From: Linyphia triangularis
Taxonomy: Eukaryota > Arthropoda > Arachnida > Araneae > Linyphiidae
Reading direction: 5' to 3'
Length of the DNA: 64,000 nucleotides
NCBI GenBank assembly: GCA_963978545.1
Contig: OZ021724.1
Location: 24,727,933-24,791,932, forward strand
Shown here: positions 23,674-34,521 of the stretch, one piece after another
How the letters are laid out: every line of letters begins with the position of its first letter
Numbering within the stretch: position 1 is the first letter of the stretch
Program-made: the position numbers and the translations under genes
The notes under the pieces: generated by a model
Databases searched by the model: none
What the model saw: only the letters and a program-made list of their open reading frames with translations
What the model was told of the DNA's origin: nothing

Positions 23674-23830
23674 CTAATACTCCGGGTAAAGTGAAAATCC
23701 AAAATCAAATCGGCAGGGTAAATTATTAATCCGCAGCACAACATAAATACGCAGAGAGCTCAGTTTTATAATCCACAACAATGATAGTACACAAGCACAG
23801 AATCACAAACACAGTAAAGATAATGGAATT
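23674..23830 (-). promoter_or_regulatory. Candidate 5' exon with strong splice donor
   Basis: On the minus strand the sequence TTAG|GTGAGTG at 23674/23673 is a near-ideal donor. It follows ~150 bp of less AT-rich DNA with a TATAAAA-like box (about 23773-23779) and a CpG-bearing segment upstream (CGTGCGACGCGAACGG, ~23860-23875). An ATG near 23749 stays open to the donor for ~25 codons, but there is no recognisable protein. It may be a 5' untranslated first exon of a gene running toward lower coordinates. It is the start of a gene only if a matching downstream exon exists, and I found none. Confidence 0.3.
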
Positions 23831-24948
23831 TTCTTCTTTTACGTATTATTATTATTCTTCCGTTCGCGTCGCACGCTTTGTCGATTCTTGCGTTCGATAA
23901 AGGGGTGAGAACAGAAGAATTATCGTTTGCGACATCAAAATATGCTGTTATAAGAATGCGGTCTTTTCAGGACGATGGAATAAGTATGAATGCAACCGTA
24001 GGTCATCGTACACAACAAACTGCCGGGGAAACCAGTTTTGGATTGACGGAAAAGTTGGCGGCAAAAGCTATACTGCTGCTGAAGTAGGGATGGGGAAGAG
24101 GGGTTTCGGAATTGGAAGAGAATTGATTCGGATGAAGAGTGCTTACAGCGCCATCTCTAGTCTTGTATTAGAACTAATCGTGACCGCAGAGAATTTGATA
24201 ATGGATTGAGAATATGAATAGAGAACCATAATTTTTAACTCCAAATCTGTATTTGGTACAGATGCATTATAGTTACAGATGCATAACTTTGTTTGGTGTT
24301 AAAATAGATAATTCGAAATCTTATTATGATTTCGAAAAACCGTTTATAGTAAAGTATGATTAAAATATTACACAATTTGATAATATTTATCTTTTAAATA
24401 AAGCCAAGCTAAATTGCCGAACTGTACATATGTATTGAACGCAGTGTAAGAGCCAAAAAGAACTACACATTTTTGAAGATGACGTCATCAAAATACTATA
24501 AGTGTGAGTGTCAACTGCCCCCATCTTAATTGTCTCCACTGATTTTGTGTTTATGCAAGGTGAAGCGGTCACCACATTAGGTCTCAATCTGAAAAATAAA
24601 CCTCCCATTTCAATAAGCTAAAATCTCATTTTTTTTCTCCAAAGAACACGTGACTTTAAAATTTTACAATTATTCTAAATTGCCATTCGTGCACCCAGAT
24701 GAGAGGCCACGTCATTCCAAGGACAAAAATTTAGTTGCACCAGGGCCTAATTTCTAAAACACCTAGGGCTCACTTTTTTAAACTATAATTTTGTTTGTTC
24801 GTGGAGAGATAATTTGCGAAGGGCTTATTTACCCACTTGCAATATACAAACGGGTGGAATCTTGGTAGATAGGCAGATCGACTCAGTTGTCGATTGCAAT
24901 GAATTCTATCAAGTTTTTAAGTCAAAAAGGAGTTAATCCATGGTTCGG

Positions 24949-25038
24949 TCGGGTGATTGATTTGCGCGCTCAACTACCTACACCTGTGCACAATAAAGGC
25001 TAATCAGGCCGGGACCTTCAGCTTAACGTGGATTCCGA
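24949..25038 (-). mobile_element. SINE-B copy 5, 5'-truncated, TSD AATCCATGGTTCGG
   Basis: Only the tail and about 90 bases of body are present, flanked by a perfect 14-bp TSD at 24935-24948 and 25039-25052. It sits near an inverted R-unit fragment (about 24845-24925). Confidence 0.88.
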
Positions 25039-25052
25039 AATCCATGGTTCGG

Positions 25053-26025
25053 AATCGATAGTTTTCTTAGTAATAGTCAAATACTATAAGAAGTCGATCT
25101 GAGGTCAAAATCACATAAGTAAGTTATAATTACCCATAAAAGTTGCAGGTACAGGATATACACTAAAAGCTTTATTTTTATGGACTAAACTTTTAATCAT
25201 TGATTGAAAATGTATAGTTTGATTTATGTTACGATAATTTAAAACTGCAATAGAAATAAAATATTCCCAAAAATTGCGACTAAAAAAAGTGCGCAATGAG
25301 ATTTTATTGTTTCAATTACTAATCTAGTGAGTAATTGTAGAATACTCAATAGTTCAGGACAAAAACAAACAAAAAAAACTGTTATTTCTATTGCCACATA
25401 ATCTAAACCAAAGTCTTTTATTTCGGGGAGTGGGGGGGGGGGGGATAACTTTATTCTAATTTCCCAAGAGCAACAAATATTTACGCAAGGTCCAGAAAAC
25501 AACGGAAGTAAAAGTTATCAATGGAAACTTTTTGACCAGAAACTTATTGTCATAGTCTGGTGCTGCTTTATCTAAAACAAAACATTTTTTTAAATATCAA
25601 CTAATATTTTTTTATATATATTAATTGACTTTCTCAAAATGAATTATCATAAACAAATTTAAAAATTAATCAAGTGGTGAGCAGGTCAAAGTATTTTTCC
25701 AAGTATCATCCAATATTCATCCTCAAAGAAACCAAGTAAAAATAAATGGGGATTGTAAAATTCATAGTTTCAATGTTTTAAATGTATAGGGAGAAGGGAC
25801 ATCTTTTAGGAGGGACAGGTTGCCTTACCTAAGGAAAGGACATCTGGATACATGTTAAAAATGTGGTAAATAAGAAATTTTTCAGGAGAGCTGAAAAATG
25901 AAAAACACTCGCAACTGGTACCTAAGGCCTATAAGTACCAGATTGAATTTGAACTATTGCTACTGTAGTTCGCACTTTGGGCGTTCTTCATTTTGTTTAG
26001 CTTGGTCTTGAGGACATTTTTCCGT

Positions 26026-26028
<3 letters not shown>
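25053..26028. other. Gene-free AT-rich stretch
   Basis: Contains a G-run (25428-25444, about 14 consecutive G) with G-quadruplex potential. Otherwise nothing I can support. The minus-strand ORFs here are AT-driven. Confidence 0.4.

Positions 26029-26115
<87 letters not shown>
26029..26115. repeat. (AT)43 microsatellite
   Basis: Pure AT dinucleotides for about 86 bases, the second long AT array in the window. Confidence 0.97.
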
Positions 26116-26117
<2 letters not shown>

Positions 26118-26245
26118 TACTTAGGTCGTTTTACGTTTCTAGTCCTCAATTATATCTTTTCCCCAAGACAGTGGAAATCAGGACTCTTCCTATCAGGATT
26201 CTATCACAGATGGCCAAACTTTCCTATTTCATTCCACCGATTGTT

Positions 26246-26369
26246 CGGGTTAGAGTCCCGCGTAGGCATGGGTGTTTGTAAATGTATGTTGGCTTGTCTA
26301 ATGACGAATGTTTCGGCGCATTATAGCCCTCGTGTTGCTGACGGTGCCAGATAATCTGAATACAACCAA
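26246..26369 (+). mobile_element. SINE-A copy 9, 5'-truncated, TSD TCCACCGATTGTT
   Basis: Starts at box B (CGGGTTAGAGTCCC) and runs to the AACCAA tail. The perfect 13-bp TSD is at 26233-26245 and 26370-26382. Confidence 0.92.
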
Positions 26370-26382
26370 TCCACCGATTGTT

Positions 26383-27354
26383 AGTTTCTAGAGAAATAAG
26401 TTTTTGAAGCAGTGTTAACTCTAGTTTTTAACATTTAACCCCCTTTTTTTTTTAAATTTAACAAACTTTTCTACAAATTAAAAATTATATGATTGTTAAA
26501 AACTCTTACACAAAATAAAACTATCATCATCAATATTTATTTAAATCAGCAATTAAAATTACCTCGAATGAATTTTTTTGGAATTCGGAAAGAGGAAAAA
26601 AATTGTCTTTGATATAAAAAAAAAAAATGCAAATTGTTGAAGTTTAAATCAATTGTTTCCTCACTGTAATTGCCTATAGCCTTTGAACAAACCTGGTTTG
26701 CGTAAAGTTGGTCACTTTCTCAAAGAATCTTTTCAGAGGTATCCATTTTCATGTATTGGAAGTTTCAATATTGCAAATTTACATTTTAATATATTTATAA
26801 GTGAAACAGCCCGCATTTTTAAATGAAACATGTATCAATATTGAGTGAAATTATAATTTTGACAAATTGAACATTATTAGTACAGAAATAGCATAAAACG
26901 TTACCATACAAAGGAAACTTATAACTTAGTAATGAAAAAGAGCTTATTAAAAAATATTCCCAATTATTCAACAAAATAAAACTTGAAAAATTCCTAATTT
27001 GCATTCGTGACATTATACACCCCGAACCTCATCCATCTTTTTACTCAACCTCAAAAAGTCTTCTTCAAATGCGCCACACCTATAAAAGCGTCGTTCATTC
27101 ATTGATTTTTTCGTCTTCAGAAGAGTTCTTATCTTTGAAAACGTTTGCTTGTTCTCAGTTTCATTAGTTTAGTCGAGATTTAAAGTAAAACATTGCAATG
27201 TGTTTCCTCTTTACATCACATTCGACAGTCTCTTGGGAAATTAGGATGTAGGTTTAAGTTTGGATTCATCATTTCGGGTTTGGTTTCGAAATGAACCTCA
27301 AACTCTTTTCTAAAAGAATCCAATACCAATTCTTGTGAGTTATTTCCTCGTTTC
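26383..27354. other. Gene-free AT-rich stretch
   Basis: No gene or repeat I can defend. The minus-strand ORF 26819-27013 is leucine/phenylalanine/serine-rich because of base composition. Confidence 0.35.
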
Positions 27355-28210
27355 TTTTTGTTAAAACTAGGTCTGAAATCACTTTAAGAATAACAGAAGA
27401 ATCCTATTCTGGTTTTCACTTCTGAGAAATTTCTGAGCTAATCATTTTCACGGTTCAACGAATACAGAATCGCTTTTGGAATGGAAGAACCCAATTGCAT
27501 ACTTTCACTTCTGAGAACTGCTTTGCTAGTCTTAGTCTCAGTTCTTTTGGTTTCATCAAGGACTGAAGTCATTTTTCGAATGACAGAAGAACCCTATTCC
27601 AGTCTTTTACTTCTAAAAATGTCTTTGCCAGTAAATTTTTAAAAAAAATCATCACTTTTCTTTGGTTACAATCTGGACAGAAATAATCTTTTAAATGGTA
27701 GAAAACCTTATTCCAAAGGTTTCACATTTGAAGCTTTCTCGGAACGTCCTTACTAACCATCTTTGTCACAGTTAAGTCACTGCAACGAAGTTTTTCGTCG
27801 CAAAGATCACAGTCACAATGTGATTTGCATGGGAAATCACAGCGATGTCGCAAAAGTTCAAAGTAACATCACACTGTGATGATGTCGTGATGTTACTTTG
27901 TGATATAGCAGCGACATCCAGCGATATCCCAAAATAATTTTACAATGAAATCACAAATAAGTCATTATTTGTCCTTATTATATTCTCAAGAACTTTGCCG
28001 TTACTTTTGGGTTCCAACATGAACTCAAGTCCCTTTTCGATTGACAGAAGAACCCATTTCTATTTATGAGATTTTCATGAGAATTTTTTTTTTTTTTTTT
28101 CTTCTTCTTAATCCTTTTTTGTCATTTCTTTATATTTTAACATGAACAGAAGTCCTTTTTCGAAAATGAAAACCTTATTTCACTCTTTTACTTTTGATAT
28201 CACCTTGAGA
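27355..28210 (+). repeat. Degenerate ~115-130-bp minisatellite
   Basis: About six diverged units sharing GACAGAAGAACCCTATTCC, CTTTTACTTCTGAGAA and GAACTGAAGTCATTTTTCGA (e.g. near 27390, 27480, 27580, 27695, 28040, 28155). Unit order is conserved although similarity is low. An interposed palindromic block (27859-27900) breaks the series. Confidence 0.65.
27859..27900. repeat. 14-bp perfect inverted repeat
   Basis: CAAAGTAACATCAC (27859-27872) and GTGATGTTACTTTG (27887-27900) flank a 14-base loop. The wider block (27775-27935) is rich in GCGACATC/GATGTCGC and ATCACA motifs and looks like a small foldback insertion in the minisatellite. Confidence 0.75.
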
Positions 28211-28665
28211 CATATTCATTTAATACAACAGTCTACAAGGAGGTACGTGAATATTTTATGATTCCATCGTCGAAAAATCTATTTGAGGACGACTTTATCT
28301 TCCAACAAGGCTCTGCATCTTGTCACTCTTCAAAGGTCACCACTGCTTGGTAACAGTAACAATAAAATCAAAGTACTTCCTTGTCCAACCAATTCACCCG
28401 ATACAAACCTTATGAAGAAATATATGGTGTTTAATGAAGAAATACCTGCAAGATTTGATCCCAAAGGACAAAAATAAACTCATGGAAAGCGCGAAATCTG
28501 TAAAAAATGGGTACATAGTATGCCATATCATCTCCATAACGTTATATATTATTAAGGCCAAAGTAGATATCACTAAATACTAATTATCCTATTGCTTTTC
28601 GTTTAAATGAATTATACTAATTTGTAGTATGCGATTCTAATTTGATGAAAATTATTCTAATTTTT

Positions 28666-28672
<7 letters not shown>

Positions 28673-28702
<30 letters not shown>
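28673..28702. repeat. Poly(A) tract, ~30 bp
   Basis: Uninterrupted A run. No recognisable retrocopy precedes it on the plus strand. Confidence 0.9.
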
Positions 28703-28704
<2 letters not shown>

Positions 28705-28940
28705 TTGCAATATCATATTATTTTATTTATGTTATAAATATGCAAAAAGTGATAGCACACTTTAAATTTCTCAAGCACTCATTTCTATTGAAATAAATGC
28801 AAATCACAAATCACTTTGTACTTTACTTTTAATTCATCTAATATTTTCAATTGGAGTTGTTGGATTTTGGCATTTTCTTTTGATTTCGAATACGAACGAA
28901 ATAAATAAAACTATCTTTCTCATTTGCTTTCTTGTATGAT

Positions 28941-29225
28941 TCAATTCCTAATGCCACCCTCCCAACCACTATTTTCATCAATCCACCATTCTTCGTCAAG
29001 TCTTAAATCAAACCTTTTCGATGTCAAATTCTTATATGAATTTGGGCAAGGAAGCCCCTTTGTTATAACGCCGACTATGATCTTACGGTCGTTGACCGGA
29101 GCAACGTCAGCAACAGGCGTAAATAAGCAGGGGCTTTCCTCCCAGTCCATTAGTTCAACATCGCCATAAACGATCCATCGTGGTCATTGAAATCTCCCAA
29201 TCCGTGGTTTCTATCTTCATAACAC
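28941..29225 (-). pseudogene. Unrecognised coding-like exon or pseudogene
   Basis: Minus-strand segment after a good acceptor (pyrimidine-rich, ATCTTAG at 29226-29232). One frame begins CYEDRNHGLGDFNDHDGSFM, then meets a stop. A second frame takes over at the same place with GDVELMDWEESPCLFTPVAD and runs 69+ residues to a TGA... or equivalent stop at 28941, ending GWEGGIRN. The composition (acidic, several Trp, Cys and Pro, no AT bias) looks like real protein. The two frames join if one base is lost near 29162. I do not recognise the family. It could be a decayed exon, a recent frameshift or a sequencing error. The opposite-strand ORF is serine-rich shadow. Confidence 0.4.
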
Positions 29226-29803
29226 CTAAGATAAAAATAAATACTTGCACTCGAAAATTACTCAATATGTAATCAGCTCCTACTCAAAGTCAACAGAGTC
29301 AAGTGACTCACAAATTCATCCACAACTAAGGAAGTCGTCTTTCAGATCGTGATTGTTATGTGTCAAGATACATAATTCGCATTGTTGGGAGTTAATGGAA
29401 GCAATAATAGAAATGTGTTAACTTAAAGCATTATTGAAAACACAAGAGGTACAATAGCTAGTTGGAATTAGTTGGCGCAAGGACCAATTTGGACAAGCTG
29501 CGCCTGAATAAACGTTTAAAAGATAAAAACTATTTTAAAACATTTTAGATCTGAGAATAAAAACCAATTGGTTTAATAAAATCAAACAGTTTCGAATGAT
29601 TAAAATTGTTTGACAAAACATTTTTCGTTAAAGAAGAGACTGTACCAAATAAAATTTCACGCTCAGAATTTAAATGATGGGCAATCACAAATAAAACGGT
29701 GAACTGTTAAAACTGAGTTACAGTGTTGGCAAATGAGAGCGTAGAAGATGAGAGTGTGTGAAGCCAGTGTGGCCAATCCTGATCCTGTTTAACACGACCA
29801 AGA
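29226..29803. other. Unassigned sequence
   Basis: Mostly AT-rich. A SINE-like fragment near 29461-29510 (TTGGCGCAAGGACCAATTTG ... CTGCGCCTGAATAAACG) may belong to the third SINE type. No gene. Confidence 0.35.
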
Positions 29804-30122
29804 GGTAGACACAGGGGCAAACTGATGGCCATAGGGTTGATCGGTGCAATCACCTGGCCGGTCAGTGTCCGTAAAAAATGGGCTGGTCTGGAATTTTTTT
29901 TAGTATTAATTTTTTTAATATAAGTAGTTGCCTTTTTTAATTATTTTTTTAAAATTTTAATGAATTCAAATCCCAAACACTCCCACCAGTCCCCTATATT
30001 TTCGTACTAACTGAAAGACCCCGCATTATGTATAAATCTGTTATCTCTATATATATAAGGCAAAGCCCTCACTCACTGACTCACTCACTCACTCACTCAC
30101 TGACTCACTCATCACTAATTCT

Positions 30123-31158
30123 CCCACTTCCCACATAGTCACAACTCTGAAAATCGGCACAAATATCAACAATGGTAAAAATAGAAAAAGTAAACTATTC
30201 CGATCTCGATTAACACACTTTAAGGGGTCGAAAAGGGGTCAAACGTTCCAAACGGGGGACATTCGAAAATCCTACTTCCCACATAGTCACAACTCTGAAA
30301 ATCGGCACAAATATCAACAATGGTAAAAATAGAAAAAGTAAACTATTCCGATCTCGATTAACACACTTTAAGGGGTCGAAAAGGGGTCAAACGTTCCAAA
30401 CGGGGGACATTCGAAAATCCTACTTCCCACATAGTCACAACTCTGAAAATCGGCACAAATATCAACAATGGTAAAAATAGAAAAAGTAAACTATTCCGAT
30501 CTCGATTAACACACTTTAAGGGGTCGAAAAGGGGTCAAACGTTCCAAACGGGGGACATTCGAAAATCCTACTTCCCACATAGTCACAACTCTGAAAATCG
30601 GCACAAATATCAACAATAGTAAAAATAGAAAAAGTAAACTATTCCGATCTCGATTAACACACTTTAAGGGGTCGAAAAGGGGTCAAACGTTCCAAACGGG
30701 GGACATTCGAAAATCCTACTTCCCACATAGTCACAACTCTGAAAATCGGCACAAATATCAACAATGGTAAAAATAGAAAAAGTAAACTATTCCGATCTCG
30801 ATTAACACACTTTAAGGGGTCGAAAAGGGGTCAAACGTTCCAAACGGGGGACATTCGAAAATCCTACTTCCCACATAGTCACAACTCTGAAAATCGGCAC
30901 AAATATCAACAATGGTAAAAATAGAAAAAGTAAACTATTCCGATCTCGATTAACACACTTTAAGGGGTCGAAAAGGGGTCAAACGTTCCAAACGGGGGAC
31001 ATTCAAAAATCCTACTTCCCACATAGTCACAACTCTGAAAATCGGCACAAATATCAACAATGGTAAAAATAGAAAAAGTAAACTATTCCGATCTCGATTA
31101 ACACACTTTAAGGGGTCGAAAAGGGGTTAAATGTTAAAAACGAGGGATATCCGAATGT
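30123..31158 (+). repeat. Seven tandem copies of a 148-bp unit
   Basis: Units start at 30123, 30271, 30419, 30567, 30715, 30863 and 31011, each 148 bp with the motif CTACTTCCCACATAGTCACA. The middle units are identical or differ by one base (e.g. AATAG for AATGG in one). The first and last diverge at the array edges. Near-identity points to recent unequal exchange or rolling-circle slippage. There are no spacers of unique sequence, so it is not a CRISPR. Confidence 0.97.
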
Positions 31159-31368
31159 TCCTCTTCCAATGTAGTCATTTTTCTGATATTTTTTTGCAAA
31201 TGTTAAAAAAATAAGTCATTCCAATATCGATTAACGAATTTTTAAGGGATGAAAAGACGACGCAACATTGAAACTATACGAGGATTAACTTAATGTCTAA
31301 TTAACTTAATTCCAATACAGCTACTACTTTGAAATTTAGAACTAAGAGCAAACATAAACACAATAAAC

Positions 31369-32000
31369 CAGGGCCTATTCTAACGGGCAGTCGTGGCCTA
31401 TTTGGGCAGTCGTAAATTGTATTTGGGCAGTCGTAAATCAGATATTGGGCAGTCGTAAAAAATAGAAAAACAAGGAAATTAAAAATATGATTTTATTAAA
31501 TGAGTGCAATTATTATTCATCTTTTTGAATTTGAGTATAATAAAATTTAAAACGACTTTTTTATTTGTTTATGCAACCCTTCCTTCTTTGAAGTTTCAGC
31601 TTCAAGAAAAACTCTTACCAGGCAACCCAATAATTGGCATATTTGACATAATCGAAGCTATTCTGGCGGTTATTCGTTCCCTTAACGCCTCGAATTTAGT
31701 AGTGTTTTAAGTTAAATAATTAGGTTTAAATTTTAACAACTTTGTGTTAAATTTAAAAACTAGGAAGACCTGAAATTATCAACGTATAAATGGGGACTTA
31801 TGGATCGACAACATGACGAATCACAATTTTAAATTCCATACATAGGAGGCGAAAATATCATTGTGAGACTTTTAATATGCCTATTTTTTCTAATTTTTTT
31901 ATTCTCTGTTTAGCGTAATAATGTTTGTAAGGTCGGGGGGGGGGGAGGGGGGGGGGACGGAAGTTTGGGCAGTCGTAAAAATTCCTTAGAATAGGCCTTG
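31369..32000. mobile_element. hAT MITE, 632 bp, TSD CAATAAAC
   Basis: Ends CAGGGCCTATTCTAA and TTAGAATAGGCCTTG are inverted with one mismatch, and perfect 8-bp TSDs sit at 31361-31368 and 32001-32008. The motif GGGCAGTCGTAAA is repeated near both ends (four copies at the left, one at the right). A small ORF (31504-31710) has no recognised function. A G-rich tract (31936-31957) lies near the right end. Confidence 0.92.
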
Positions 32001-32198
32001 CAATAAACTATTCCAGTTTACTATTCACAATTATAAATTTCGTTTAAAATGTCAACAAAGGAAAGTTCCTATTTTGATAAATCAATTTGTCGGGATCGAA
32101 AAGGGAGCAAACGTCTGAAGTGTAGAATACATGAATGTCTTTTGATCGCTAAAATGCTAATGGTAAAATTTCGTAGCGCAGCACTTGTATTCAGCTAG

Positions 32199-32720
32199 TT
32201 ATGTATAAATCCCAGATTTTGACACTTCCCGAATTAACGCTCGCTTCGTTTGCTAAAAGTTTCATTGCTACGTAAGAACAAGCTTGTTTTGATAGCTGAA
32301 AAGTTTATTGGTACGTATATGCCCAATCTCTCTTAGGTGATTTTGAGATTCACTGCTACGCAAACACGGGCTTTACTTGCTGAAAAGTTCATTTCAGTGC
32401 AAACATAAGCTCGGTTTGCCTGCTAAAATGTTAATTGCTACGTAAACCCTTATTATTTGAACCCTTCCCTCTCACCATCGAGAAAAAAAAAAACTTTTCC
32501 CTGTTTATACAATAATACAACCCTTCCTCGCCCGTTCGAGAATATTTTAACATTCAGTTTGTGAAAAGTAAAATTAGAAGGCCAGAGTTACAATGTTTCG
32601 AAGGTTTTTTTTACAAAGAAACTTTTAGAAATTAAAAAAAAATTAAAAATTATTTCAAATTTAAAAATTCTGTTTGCCAAAAGTACATTTGAAAGGCCAT
32701 AACTACTTATGGGTCGTTCC
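32199..32720 (-). mobile_element. Helitron fragment (family of 20744-22391)
   Basis: Interior repeats TTCGTTTGCTAAAAGTTTCATTGCTACG and AAGTTCATTTCAGTGC match the body of the complete minus-strand Helitron. Both termini are missing. Confidence 0.65.
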
Positions 32721-32837
32721 ATGATCACGGATGTGATGTTCAGTTCCGGCCTAGGAGTAATATGCAGTGATTGCAAGAATGAGTTTTGGCTCCTCTTACA
32801 ATGAAAATGAGTATCGAAAACCCTCCAAAAATGATAT

Positions 32838-33531
32838 TGTTACGAATTTCTGTATGTTTGTAAATATTTCGTAGCATTAATTATATAAAAAGATAAATTT
32901 ATGTACATTTCGCATACTGCAGTGCAATAGTTTGTCTTACTTTGCTTTCCTGCAATGTGACCCTTAAAGCTGGGAAGCGAGTTTTACAAAGAGCAGGCCA
33001 TTTAACATTATGGAAATCTCGCCAAATTGGCGAGATAGAGTTAAGTTGGCGACGGTTTTGGCGACTAATTTGTGTTGCCAAATTTGGCGAGAAATCGCCA
33101 AATGTCGCCAAACCTGGCGACCATTTTCGGTCCCCATGTACAAGTATAGGACTTTTCGACTACGATCTAGAAAGTCCTCCAAATTTCTATCTCTAGAAGA
33201 TTCACGAAGTATTGACTTCCTATATGAGGCCGGCCGTGAGTGGAGTTAGTTAGTTTACTGGAGTTACTGTGTTAGCTGTCTCTCAGCGAGCATTCAGAGT
33301 AGTTCGAAAAGCGAACTGTATTGCATTGTCTTTTGCTTTGATTTTAGCAGTTGTTTATCTAGTTTTTAACAGCTGTTTTGTGCTCTACTGCTGTGTAAAG
33401 AGCTGTATTGAGTCTACCAGAACGTGAAGTTCTGGAGTTGTAAAGGAATCTGCGAAGAGTTATATCGGAATAAATCTCTTCAAGTTTTGATCTGGTTTGG
33501 CTTCAAGTCTTTCGAAACCATCCACGCAACA
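32838..33531. mobile_element. Probable solo LTR, 694 bp, TSD ATAT
   Basis: Begins TGTTACGAATTTC and ends CCACGCAACA, an imperfect TGTTRCG/CGYAACA inverted pair as in many Gypsy-type LTRs, with ATAT on both sides (32834-32837, 33532-33535). An AATAAA-like ATCGGAATAAATCTC precedes the 3' end. No internal retroelement genes are adjacent, so it would be a product of LTR-LTR recombination. It contains a dense cluster of TGGCGA/TCGCCA motifs (33014-33122). Short ORFs on both strands come from that cluster. Confidence 0.65.
33014..33122. repeat. Cluster of TGGCGA/TCGCCA motifs in the LTR
   Basis: About nine occurrences on the two strands within 110 bp (e.g. CTCGCCAAATTGGCGAGA, a perfect 18-bp palindrome, at 33018-33035). 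Could be a binding-site array for a regulator of the LTR promoter; that role is inferred. Confidence 0.7.
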
Positions 33532-34168
33532 ATATGGGTGCTCTATAACTGAAATTTGCTGGTACTTAATACCTGAAGTTGGCATTTTAAAGGGATTAAA
33601 AACCAAGAACCATAACTAATAAGTAATCATAAATATTGAATATCAAAGTAAAATATTTTGTACCTTTTCATTATTTTTACTGTTTTAAATGACTTCTACT
33701 ACTAATTCTTTTTACTGACATTTTCAAACTTCAATAGTCATGTATTTGTACTGTATATGTACTGTATTTGTGCAAACTTCTAAAATATTTTACTCAGTTT
33801 AAAGTTTTGTTTAGTAGAAAATAACAAACACATTTTTTAAACTACAACAAACGTTTAATTGGATTTAATATTCATGAAAAAATATTAAGGAAGAAAATAT
33901 TAAGATTGATTAAAATAATCTGTATTACACACTTAGCAGTGGACTTTCTTAGCTTTAGCTTTTATTTTCCTAGTTTTTTAATTTTAATTTTGAAAAACTT
34001 CGCTCCGCCGACGCTACCGATATTGTCAAAATAATGTAGCATTATCAGTACTACCAAGTTAAGGTGAAACGAAGTTCACAGCCATTCAATTCTGTCAGAA
34101 CAGCAGAGCGGAACGTTTTGTGCCAGTCTCTACTGTACTTCCAAGCAACATTTTATTTGTTGAGCTAA

Positions 34169-34346
34169 TTGGTTGTTTTCTGATTATCTGGCGCCGTCAG
34201 CAACACGAGGGCTATAATGCGCCGAAACATTCGTCATTAGACAAGCCAACATACATTTACAAACACCCATGCCTAACACGGGACTCGGAACCCGCAACCT
34301 CGCGGTCTAGAAGCTAGCACGCTAACCACTGTACCGTTTGGTCGGC
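34169..34346 (-). mobile_element. SINE-A copy 10, TSD ATTTGTTGAGCTAA
   Basis: Full length with a perfect 14-bp TSD at 34155-34168 and 34347-34360. Confidence 0.94.
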
Positions 34347-34382
34347 ATTTGTTGAGCTAAAGTTATTAACATATTCAAATGG

Positions 34383-34521
34383 ATAATTTGCATTCAAATT
34401 AAATTGAAATTTTTACAGTATTAATATTATTTTTTTTAAATATTTTTTCTCATTTCGGCGCTCCTCTCGAAATCGCGTGTTTGCGATCGCACTGGCGGCA
34501 TACTCCTTTAGGACGGCCCTG
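34383..34521 (-). mobile_element. End of a CAGGGCCG hAT-like MITE
   Basis: Ends GGACGGCCCTG. In inverse it matches the start at 13125 (AAAGGAGTATGC, CGAGAGGAGCGCC and ATGAGAAAAAATAT blocks). The opposite end was not found, perhaps destroyed by other insertions. Confidence 0.55.

Larger units (their letters stand above)
30044..32198 (+). mobile_element. Helitron with internal 148-bp array
   Basis: The 5' end is TCTCTATATATATAAGG after an A, and the 3' end is TTCAGCTAG before a T, with AAATTTCGTAGCGCAGCAC upstream of it: TC...CTAG ends and an A/T target. Subterminal CTCACTCACTGACTCACTCA repeats follow the 5' end. The body is dominated by the 148-bp tandem array and, further on, a nested MITE (31369-32000). 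No Rep/helicase coding sequence. The flanks share TTATGTATAAATC (30026-30038, 32199-32211), which Helitron insertion does not produce, so the duplication was probably in the target already. Confidence 0.85.

Noticed and set aside
30123..31158. CRISPR-like array
   Set aside because: 148-bp contiguous units with no unique spacers, within a Helitron in an animal genome.
30026..32211. TTATGTATAAATC on both sides of the Helitron as its TSD
   Set aside because: Helitrons insert between A and T without duplication, and the left copy is separated from the 5' end by about 5 bases, so it is more likely a pre-existing tandem duplication.
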